From Thermococcus sp. (GTDB taxonomy: Archaea > Methanobacteriota_B > Thermococci > Thermococcales > Thermococcaceae), in assembly GCA_021157445.1 (NCBI GenBank), contig JAGGWM010000116.1:1-5653 (forward strand): a stretch of 5,653 bases of DNA. The letters are read 5' to 3'. The notes beneath the pieces are model-generated. The model made no database searches and was not told the DNA's origin. It saw nothing but the letters and a program-made list of their open reading frames with translations. A program made the position numbers and the translations under genes. Each line of letters starts with the position of its first letter. Within the stretch, counting starts at the first letter, position 1. Shown here piece by piece: positions 1 to 4,698 of the stretch.

Positions 1-517
1 GCTTATCGAAGAAGCTTCGCCAATAGTTGGACTGCTGAACATGAAGCCTCCGGTAGGGGAGTGGTCATCATGGTGGGGAATGCCCGAAAAAGATCCTTGG
101 GGGGAATTCGAGCTTAGAAACGATGCAGGAAAGCTCGACTTCGGCGGCGGCTCACCTTATCTTCTCGCAACAACCCTCTGGGGAGGCCTCGAGTTGATAA
201 ACGACATAGGTATCGAAAAAATTGAAAGACATAACACCAAGCTTGCGGGAAGGATTAGAGATGAAGCTCTAAGATTGGGCTTGAGCATTATTGGAAGTGA
301 AAACTGGGAAAGTTCGGCAATAATTACAATAAAAACCGGTTTGAGTTACGAGAAGGAAGAAGGAATATACCAGCAAATGCTTGCCGATGGGATAAAGGTC
401 AGCCACAGGGGAGCGCTAGGCCATTACGGGATAAGGGCTTCTCTTCACTTGTACAACGAAATGGATGATGTGGAGGCATTTTTGAATTCTCTTGTGGAGT
501 CTCTTCCTAAACTTTGA
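1..517 (+). CDS. Class V PLP-dependent aminotransferase, C-terminal part (5' end cut by window edge)
   Basis: The reading frame is open from base 2 and ends at TGA 515-517, giving 171 residues, a little under half of a typical class V aminotransferase (roughly 380-400 residues). The PLP-binding lysine would lie upstream, outside the window. Seen here are a glycine-rich FGGGSPYLLATTLWGGLELI stretch followed by IEKIERHNTKL, which fits the start of the small domain, and near the end HYGIRASLHLYNEMDDVEAF. The latter matches the conserved substrate-carboxylate arginine block (R-x-S-x-x-x-YN) of the cysteine desulfurase/isopenicillin N epimerase-like group. In SufS-type desulfurases the loop just before this arginine carries the catalytic cysteine. 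Here the loop reads SHRGALGHYG, with no cysteine, and no cysteine occurs anywhere in the visible part, so desulfurase activity is doubtful. The methionine at base 41 is internal, not the true start. The gene converges on the minus-strand TIM-barrel gene with an 11-bp overlap. The family is fairly sure; the substrate is unknown. Confidence 0.85.
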   Translation, partial: LIEEASPIVGLLNMKPPVGEWSSWWGMPEKDPWGEFELRNDAGKLDFGGGSPYLLATTLWGGLELINDIGIEKIERHNTKLAGRIRDEALRLGLSIIGSENWESSAIITIKTGLSYEKEEGIYQQMLADGIKVSHRGALGHYGIRASLHLYNEMDDVEAFLNSLVESLPKL

Positions 518-1352
518 TCTCCTCGTATTTTTTCTTCATAAGCAGTGCATCGCCCTCTATATTGGGACTCTCACTTATGATGACCCCTTTGACCCTGAAT
601 TCCTTTAAAACTCTAAGCAAGTCCTCCCATTTCATGTCACTTTCTTGCAGGTTCAGATGATTCTTTTCGCCCTTTTCAGAGTAGTTTATTCCGCTTATGT
701 GGATATGCATATTATCCAAGGCCTCTCTTCCAAGCTCCTTCTCAATCAAGGATAGCATCTCTCTCCATTCTTCGGTGCTGTTGTATCTCCCTTTGTTCCT
801 TGCGTGGCAATGAGCAAAGTCTATGGCAGGTAAAACTCCTTCAACCTCTTGGCTTATCCGTATTAGCTCTTTGAGGCTTCCAAATTGGGTGGGTTTACCA
901 GTTAGTTCTGGCCTTATCCACACGTCTATTCCCTTGTCCTGCAGAACCCTTACGATATCCTTTATCTCGCTCTTAATTTTCTCATAAACTTTCGAGGGAT
1001 CCTGGTTTAAGTAATAACCTGCGTGAAATACCACGCTCCAGCCCCCAGCTTCGTACAAGCGTTCGGCACTCTGGATTATTCTCCTCTTACTTGCCTCAAC
1101 TTTTGCCTTTTCTGTTGCGTTTAGGTTTATATAGTACGGTGCGTGTGCTGTGAGGAGAACATCGTTCTTTTGGGCAACATACTTTATTTTTTTGGCCATT
1201 TCGGGTTTTATATTAACTCTTCTTACAAATTCGAGCTCCATCGCATCTAAGCCAAGCTTTCTAACCTGCTCTATGCCCGTTATTGTTGAAGGTTTTGGGG
1301 TTGAAAGGGGAATCCCAGCTGTTCCAAACCTTAGTTTGTTAATCTTTATCAT
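507..1352 (-). CDS. Endonuclease IV-like TIM-barrel protein (AP endonuclease family 2, xylose isomerase-like fold)
   Basis: The protein has 281 residues from ATG 1352, close to the usual size of endonuclease IV (about 280). Two in-frame GTG codons at 1361 and 1358 would add three residues. I prefer the ATG because GGTGG (1362-1358) sits five bases before it and the probable transcription start lies near 1360. Numbering from GTG 1361, metal-ligand-like motifs appear in family order: AHAPYYINL (His73), VVFHAGYY (His113), RPELTGK (Glu152), IDFAHCHAR (Asp181, His184), HIHISG (His219/221), EKNHL (His235) and ISESPN (Glu264). This matches eight of the nine endonuclease IV zinc ligands; the Asp of the D-x-H pair (E. 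coli Asp229) appears to be Lys233. The family includes enzymes that cut DNA at abasic sites and also sugar isomerases. The HIHISGI/GEKxxH variant resembles an archaeal subfamily annotated only as deoxyribonuclease IV-like, so repair activity is inferred. It is last in the minus-strand gene group and probably has its own promoter. I have not named it nfo because of the altered ligand. Confidence 0.85.
   Translation of the reverse strand: MIKINKLRFGTAGIPLSTPKPSTITGIEQVRKLGLDAMELEFVRRVNIKPEMAKKIKYVAQKNDVLLTAHAPYYINLNATEKAKVEASKRRIIQSAERLYEAGGWSVVFHAGYYLNQDPSKVYEKIKSEIKDIVRVLQDKGIDVWIRPELTGKPTQFGSLKELIRISQEVEGVLPAIDFAHCHARNKGRYNSTEEWREMLSLIEKELGREALDNMHIHISGINYSEKGEKNHLNLQESDMKWEDLLRVLKEFRVKGVIISESPNIEGDALLMKKKYEEIKV
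528..533 (+). terminator. Possible oligo-T terminator of the aminotransferase gene
   Basis: A run of six T begins about ten bases after the aminotransferase stop. Archaeal RNA polymerase can terminate at plain T-runs, so this is a reasonable end site. It lies inside the 3' end of the convergent gene, where it is the complement of lysine codons (KKK near residue 277), so the run may exist only for coding reasons. Confidence 0.3.
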
Positions 1353-1380
1353 TTTCACCACCCAAAATTAGGTAGCCCTA

Positions 1381-1392
1381 AAAATATAAAAA
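1381..1392 (-). promoter_or_regulatory. Candidate TATA box of the TIM-barrel gene, or T-rich terminator of the upstream gene
   Basis: On the minus strand this reads TTTTTATATTTT. Its centre lies about 34 bases before the ATG at 1352, which would place transcription start near 1360 and leave a very short leader containing the SD-like GGTGG. The same T-rich run follows the stop of the coiled-coil gene by only a few bases, so it could instead, or also, end that transcript. Confidence 0.45.
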
Positions 1393-1394
1393 CT

Positions 1395-2456
1395 TTAACT
1401 CGTCTCGATTCTTTCTCCCAGAATGCGTTCAAGCTTTGAAATGCTCTTCTTAAGTTCTTCTTCCAGTTCTTCTATTTTTTTCTTAAATGATTTTATTTTT
1501 TCTTCCTTTTCGCGGATTTTTCTCTTCAACTCCTCGATTTCTCGTTTTTTGGCTTCTTCCTCTCTCACAATGCTCGAGAGTTCTTTTTCAATTTTTGCTA
1601 ATTCTTCTTTCATGCTGACAAGTTCTTGAGATTCCTTTGCCAAACTTGTTTTAGCCCACTCCGCGGTTCTCTTGTATTTCTTATCAAGTTTGTTTTCAAT
1701 TTTACTGAGTAGCTCTAGAAACTCTCCGGGATGATGAATAGCGCAGGCAGAATCTTTCGAGAATTCCCTTGCAATCCTATCCGGCAGCCTCATTCTTTTT
1801 ATTGGTTTTTGGAGCTTGGAAATCTTTGAGCGGATATTGATTTCTTTCTGTGATATTTCTCTTTTGAGCTTCTCTTCAGATTCTCTGAGGGCTTTAAACT
1901 CTGGTTTGTCTTCGAGTTCTTTAATCTGCTTCTGAAGTTCCTCTAAATGTATCACCAGCTTTTCCTTTGAAAGTTCCTCCTCCTTTATGTGGTTCCTGAG
2001 ATCTTCCAGTTCTTTTAGCAACTCTTTAATCTTTACATCTTCAATGTCTTTATTTATCTCCTCCAGATACGCGGAGTACTCTTTGGATAGAGCCTTTAAG
2101 AGGGCGTTTATTTCATATATTTCTCTCTCAAATACCAAGAGCAGATGTCGCCCGTGAGCAACATGGACTTTGGAAATCTCCGGCAGTATTTTTTCAACGT
2201 CCTCAATGCTCTCTATCTTCTGCAGCATGTTTCGGAGTGCGGTTATGTATCTCTCCCTCTCAACCTTCACAATTCTTGCCAGCTGGGAATCAACGTTCTT
2301 GGGTATCTCCTTCTTTTCAAGTCTCTCAAGATTTTTGAAAATTTTCAGGATAATCTCCTTAGAACTTTCTGTGTATTTTGCCTTTGTTCTTTGCCTTTGT
2401 TTTTTGATGTTTTCTTTTTTCCTTTCATACTCCCGAAGTGCTTCTCTCAGTCTCAA
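1395..2456 (-). CDS. Coiled-coil protein of unknown function, coupled to the DUF373 gene
   Basis: I do not recognise a family for this 353-residue protein. It is very rich in Lys, Glu and Arg and has no signal peptide or membrane segment. Heptad-like Leu/Ile patterns indicate long coiled coils at about residues 1-50, 130-218 and 270-350. Two less repetitive stretches interrupt them: residues 55-130 (with HVAHGRHLLLVFE) and residues 219-265 (with RMRLPDRIAREF and a single cysteine in SACAIHHPGEFLELL). The second looks like a small helical hinge or head between coils. The start is TTG 2456. A stop codon lies six codons upstream in frame, no ATG or GTG occurs nearby, and GGGAG stands four bases before the TTG. 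The start lies 32 bp inside the end of the DUF373 gene, implying translational coupling and possibly a physical partnership with that membrane protein. The protein may act as a scaffold or oligomeric rod, but that is only inference. Distant similarity to SMC/Rad50-like coils would be compositional; no ATPase motif is present. Confidence 0.8.
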   Translation of the reverse strand: MRLREALREYERKKENIKKQRQRTKAKYTESSKEIILKIFKNLERLEKKEIPKNVDSQLARIVKVERERYITALRNMLQKIESIEDVEKILPEISKVHVAHGRHLLLVFEREIYEINALLKALSKEYSAYLEEINKDIEDVKIKELLKELEDLRNHIKEEELSKEKLVIHLEELQKQIKELEDKPEFKALRESEEKLKREISQKEINIRSKISKLQKPIKRMRLPDRIAREFSKDSACAIHHPGEFLELLSKIENKLDKKYKRTAEWAKTSLAKESQELVSMKEELAKIEKELSSIVREEEAKKREIEELKRKIREKEEKIKSFKKKIEELEEELKKSISKLERILGERIETS

Positions 2457-3588
2457 CTTTCTCCCATCCTTTTACTTTATCCCTTAGATATATTCCCACA
2501 AGAGTTGCAATGGCTATGTCGACAATTGCTATGAGCCATTTCTTTAGGAACTCAATTGAATAGAAAGACAGTATTGAGAGTGCGTAGAGGGTGGTGACAT
2601 CAATTGTTACCCACAGCGCCGGTAGCAGTAAAATGCCGCTTATATAGTACCAGATGTGATAGTCCTTCCTTAGATACGAATGGACAATTTTGCCTATCAT
2701 TAAAACGCCAAGTGCAACGATAAATGGAGTATTTAGAGCATTTAGAAAGATAACCGCCCCTAGAAGCTCCGTTCCAGGGTATCTGCCTGTTAGCTGAAGC
2801 GCAATGCTCTCCAAGTTAAGGTAAGCATTTACCGCTCCAGCGAAGAGGACAAATATTGCTGCGATGGCAGAAACGAACTGTATAAACCCCTTGGTTAAGA
2901 GGTGGCCCAAAACTTCCCTTATTCGGAAGGCTTTTGCAAAGAAGTATCCCCCTATGAGAAAGAGTATCAACCCGGTAACGGTTGAGGAAATTATTGCAAC
3001 ACTCTGCTGGTATTTTATGGAAAGCAAACGGGCAATGCCGTAGACAAGCAATATCATCCCAGGGAGTCCAAAGAATATTTTCGCCGCTTCAGGATCACTT
3101 AAAATCTCCTTTAGATAGCGATACAATATGTAATAAGTAGTCTCGATGCTTTCGCTTTGTTTAACTACCACTCTGCGGGTGCTTATGATTGGAACTCTTG
3201 AAGTTATTATGGGAAATATCTGCTCATCTTCTGCCCCATCTGTCACTGGGATTACCCCATCAGCGGGGAAACTTTTGAGAACCTCTTCTAACTGTTTTTG
3301 CAGTTCTAAGTCGCTCTTAACTCCCACATCGGGGTGTCCCGTAATGAGGGCCACTCCAACATCTTCAAATTCTCCTTTTTCCTTGAGCTCATCATAGAGC
3401 TTTACTGCAGCGTACAAAACATTAGCATCGCTATCTTCGGGATCGGCCAAGCTGAGCTTTAGAGCTGCGTTTATACATGCATCTCTTCCGATAACAGGTC
3501 CTCTAACCCCCGCTTTTTTTCCAAAGTCGTCATCTCTGTCAATGGCGAGTACTAATACTTTAATCTTTATCCCCCCGAACCTTTTCAA
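2425..3588 (-). CDS. DUF373 family integral membrane protein
   Basis: The product has 387 residues from TTG 3588. It has a soluble N-terminal domain (about residues 8-165) and a membrane domain (about 172-368). The soluble part carries conserved DUF373 features: VLVLAIDRDDDFG (acidic cluster at 17-21), RGPVIGRDACINAAL, LADPEDSDANVLYAAVKLYDEL, ALITGHPDVG, and VTDGAEDEQIFPII followed by a basic patch SRVPIISTRRVVV. The acidic clusters suggest metal or phosphate-ligand binding, but no activity is established to my knowledge. Six or seven hydrophobic segments follow, near 172-190, 197-217, 236-257, 276-300, 312-345 (one or two) and 352-368, with a charged C-terminal tail. The start is uncertain. 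TTG 3588 is the only conventional codon that keeps the conserved N-terminus, but it has little SD before it. An ATT at 3564 is preceded at six bases by GGGGGG and overlaps the upstream stop. The gene overlaps both neighbours, so the three are probably cotranscribed. The family assignment is confident; the function is unknown. Confidence 0.9.
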   Translation of the reverse strand: MKRFGGIKIKVLVLAIDRDDDFGKKAGVRGPVIGRDACINAALKLSLADPEDSDANVLYAAVKLYDELKEKGEFEDVGVALITGHPDVGVKSDLELQKQLEEVLKSFPADGVIPVTDGAEDEQIFPIITSRVPIISTRRVVVKQSESIETTYYILYRYLKEILSDPEAAKIFFGLPGMILLVYGIARLLSIKYQQSVAIISSTVTGLILFLIGGYFFAKAFRIREVLGHLLTKGFIQFVSAIAAIFVLFAGAVNAYLNLESIALQLTGRYPGTELLGAVIFLNALNTPFIVALGVLMIGKIVHSYLRKDYHIWYYISGILLLPALWVTIDVTTLYALSILSFYSIEFLKKWLIAIVDIAIATLVGIYLRDKVKGWEKVETERSTSGV

Positions 3589-3871
3589 GAACTGATTTTA
3601 CCTTCTCTTCCATTTTTCTGTCCTTGTCCCGTCTATCGTCAATTCTTATCGTTGTTGAGACTCTTTTTGCACCCAGTGCAAACATTGCTTCGTGGGCCTC
3701 TTCAACTATCTTTAGCCCTTCTCTGAGAGTTGGAACCTCAATGATTGTGCCCATAGGAGTCAATTGATATTTTGCCCTCTTCTCCTCTAAAAGCTTTGCT
3801 ACGTGAGCTACATATTTGCTTAAGCTCAGCTCTCCTAACGGGACAATGACAAACTCAATAATTACTCCCAT
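3560..3871 (-). CDS. MTH1187 family thiamine-binding protein (DUF77/Thiamine_BP)
   Basis: A small cytosolic protein of 103 residues, the usual length for this ferredoxin-like alpha/beta family, whose structurally studied members form tetramers and bind thiamine or related ligands. Motifs in order from ATG 3871: a beta strand then VPLGELSLSKYVA (residues 10-22), YQLTPMGTIIE (35-45), HEAMFALGAKRVSTTIRIDDRRDK (60-83, a family hallmark) and MEEKVKSVLEKV (87-98). A GTG at 3880 would add three residues. I prefer the ATG because AGGTG (3882-3878) lies six bases before it and would overlap the GTG itself. It is the first gene of the minus-strand cluster; its stop overlaps the possible beginning of the DUF373 frame. 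Being coupled to a membrane protein might suggest a regulatory ligand sensor, but that is inference. It lies divergent to the AMMECR1 gene. The family is sure; the ligand in this organism is not shown. Confidence 0.92.
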   Translation of the reverse strand: MGVIIEFVIVPLGELSLSKYVAHVAKLLEEKRAKYQLTPMGTIIEVPTLREGLKIVEEAHEAMFALGAKRVSTTIRIDDRRDKDRKMEEKVKSVLEKVRGDKD

Positions 3872-3901
3872 TTTCGACACCTGGCTAAATTAGAATCGAC
3901 G

Positions 3902-3911
3902 ATTTTTTAAG
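3902..3911 (-). promoter_or_regulatory. Candidate TATA-like box for the thiamine-binding/DUF373/coiled-coil operon
   Basis: The minus strand reads GCTTAAAAAA here, similar to Thermococcales TATA boxes. Its centre is about 35 bases before the ATG at 3871, so transcription would begin near 3880 with a leader of under ten bases carrying the AGGTG site. On the plus strand the same block reads TTTTTTAAGC and might help the divergent AMMECR1 gene. No experimental support. Confidence 0.35.
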
Positions 3912-3956
3912 CTTAACGGTGGAAAGCCTTATTTTGTTAGAGAGCAAGTGGTTATT

Positions 3957-3963
3957 GGTGAGG
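3957..3963 (+). promoter_or_regulatory. Ribosome binding site deciding the AMMECR1 start
   Basis: GGTGAGG lies immediately upstream of the GTG at 3967 (five bases between GGTGA and the start). This matches the anti-SD of archaeal 16S rRNA and favours the start at 3967 over the upstream in-frame GTG at 3919, which has no comparable site. Confidence 0.65.
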
Positions 3964-3966
3964 AAC

Positions 3967-4584
3967 GTGTACAAGATAAAAGACGAGTGGGGAGAATTCT
4001 TGGTGAGATTAGCCAGAAAAGCCATAGAAGAATACCTAAAGTCTGGTAAGGAAATAGAGCCCCCTGAAAATACTCCTCCAGAACTCTGGGAGAAAATGGG
4101 TGTTTTTGTAACCCTCAACAGATCAAATGTTCCCCCTACGCAAGCATTAAGGGGATGCATAGGTTTTCCATATCCAATATATCCTTTAGTCAAGGCGACT
4201 ATAAAGGTTGCAATTTATGCAGCCGTCGATGACCCGCGCTTTCCTCCAGTAGAGCTAGATGAGCTAAACGACTTGCAGATAGAGGTTAGCGTTCTAACAC
4301 CTCCGGAACCCATAGAAGGCCCTCCTCACGAAAGGCCTAAAAAAATAAAGGTTGGAAGAGATGGACTCATAGTTAAAAAGGGCATTTATAGTGGTCTCTT
4401 GCTTCCTCAAGTTCCTATTGAATGGGGTTGGGATGAAGAGGAATTTTTAAGCGAAACATGCTGGAAAGCGGGTCTCCCACCTGATTGCTGGTTAGATGGG
4501 GATACAGAGGTTTATCGTTTTACTGCAGAGATTTTTGAAGAAGAGCATCCTAATGGGCCCGTTAAGCGAAAGCCTCTATATTAG
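3967..4584 (+). CDS. AMMECR1 domain protein (TIGR00296 family)
   Basis: The product has 205 residues from GTG 3967, the normal size of archaeal AMMECR1 proteins, and ends at TAG 4582-4584. The hallmark LRGCIGF motif is at residues 61-67. Around it are other conserved stretches: WEKMGVFVTL (41-50), YAAVDDPRFPPV (84-95), VSVLTPPE (107-114), KVGRDGLIV (128-136), YSGLLLPQVPIEWGWD (141-156) and FLSETCWKAGLP (160-171). The protein is cytosolic, with no signal or membrane segment. The family is conserved from archaea to humans, where the gene is linked to the AMME deletion syndrome. Its biochemical role is unsettled; in many prokaryotes it occurs with MEMO-like and radical SAM proteins, but neither is in this window. 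An upstream GTG at 3919 would extend it by 16 residues (ESLILLESKWLLVRN-like), but the SD and the usual MYKIKDEW-like beginning support 3967. It is transcribed away from the thiamine-binding gene and seems to be a single-gene unit. Confidence 0.95.
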   Translation: MYKIKDEWGEFLVRLARKAIEEYLKSGKEIEPPENTPPELWEKMGVFVTLNRSNVPPTQALRGCIGFPYPIYPLVKATIKVAIYAAVDDPRFPPVELDELNDLQIEVSVLTPPEPIEGPPHERPKKIKVGRDGLIVKKGIYSGLLLPQVPIEWGWDEEEFLSETCWKAGLPPDCWLDGDTEVYRFTAEIFEEEHPNGPVKRKPLY

Positions 4585-4596
4585 CCAAAACTCTCC

Positions 4597-4613
4597 TTTT
4601 TTGGTAGATTTTT
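4597..4613 (+). terminator. T-rich terminator region after AMMECR1
   Basis: Two T-runs (six T at 4597-4602 and five T at 4609-4613) begin 13 bases after the AMMECR1 stop. A weak 6-bp inverted repeat, CCAAAA (4585-4590) with TTTTGG (4599-4604), overlaps the first run. T-runs alone can terminate archaeal transcription, so this likely separates AMMECR1 from the following gene. Confidence 0.5.
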
Positions 4614-4622
4614 CTCCCATGT

Positions 4623-4666
4623 TTTGGAAGGTAATGACCAATTACCTAAATACGTTGGCTTCCAAA
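4623..4666. repeat. Nested inverted repeat in the intergenic region
   Basis: The inner palindrome is AGGTAAT (4629-4635), spacer GACCA, ATTACCT (4641-4647), seven perfect pairs. An outer arm TTTGGA (4623-4628) pairs perfectly with TCCAAA (4661-4666). The whole could fold as a 13-bp interrupted stem with a 13-base bulge on the 3' side. It lies between the T-runs after AMMECR1 and the SD of the secreted-protein gene and covers the likely promoter, so it could be a regulator's operator, a transcript-end hairpin or a leader structure. Confidence 0.55.
4645..4654 (+). promoter_or_regulatory. Candidate TATA-like element for the anchor L gene
   Basis: CCTAAATACG lies about 50 bases before the TTG start. 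Transcription would begin near 4676, giving a leader of some 23 bases that contains the SD. It overlaps the right arm of the palindrome, which would allow repression by a bound protein. A second AT block, ATTATTAAAAA (4666-4676), is an alternative but would start the RNA almost at the TTG. Confidence 0.3.
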
Positions 4667-4686
4667 TTATTAAAAAGGATTTATGG

Positions 4687-4692
4687 AAGGTG
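4687..4692 (+). promoter_or_regulatory. Ribosome binding site for the anchor L gene
   Basis: AAGGTG ends six bases before TTG 4699, ideal SD spacing. It rules against the in-frame GTG at 4690, which overlaps the site, and supports TTG as the start, directly followed by two lysines and the hydrophobic signal-peptide core. Confidence 0.7.
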
Positions 4693-4698
4693 CTGATA

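Noticed and set aside
1150..1371. Plus-strand frame opposite the N-terminus of the TIM-barrel protein
   Set aside because: Antisense to conserved AHAPYY coding region; no SD and no similarity recognised.
1423..1629. Plus-strand Ser/Phe-rich open frame
   Set aside because: Antisense to the Lys/Glu-rich coiled-coil gene; the composition (runs of Ser and Phe) is what complementing AAA/GAA codons produces, with no SD or family signature.
1395..2456. Possible SMC/Rad50-type ATPase
   Set aside because: No Walker A, signature or Walker B motif anywhere; similarity is limited to coiled-coil composition.
2145..2534. Plus-strand open frames (two, overlapping) with Leu/Phe-rich sequence resembling membrane segments
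   Set aside because: Both lie opposite the coiled-coil gene; hydrophobicity is a by-product of the complement strand and no conserved pattern is seen.
3146..3397. Plus-strand frame opposite DUF373
   Set aside because: Shadow of the conserved DUF373 soluble domain; Ser/Leu-rich low-complexity translation with no start signal.
3919..3966. Longer N-terminus of AMMECR1 from GTG 3919
   Set aside because: No SD upstream of it, while GGTGAGG precedes GTG 3967; the extra 16 residues do not resemble the family N-terminus as I remember it.
3885..4193. Minus-strand frame covering the start of AMMECR1
   Set aside because: Overlaps the strongly conserved AMMECR1 coding sequence, including its RGCIGF motif, and has no recognisable domain.
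4496..4696. Plus-strand 66-residue frame spanning the end of AMMECR1 and the intergenic region
   Set aside because: Out of frame with AMMECR1 over half its length, no SD, and it ends right at the SD/TTG of the next gene; best explained as chance.
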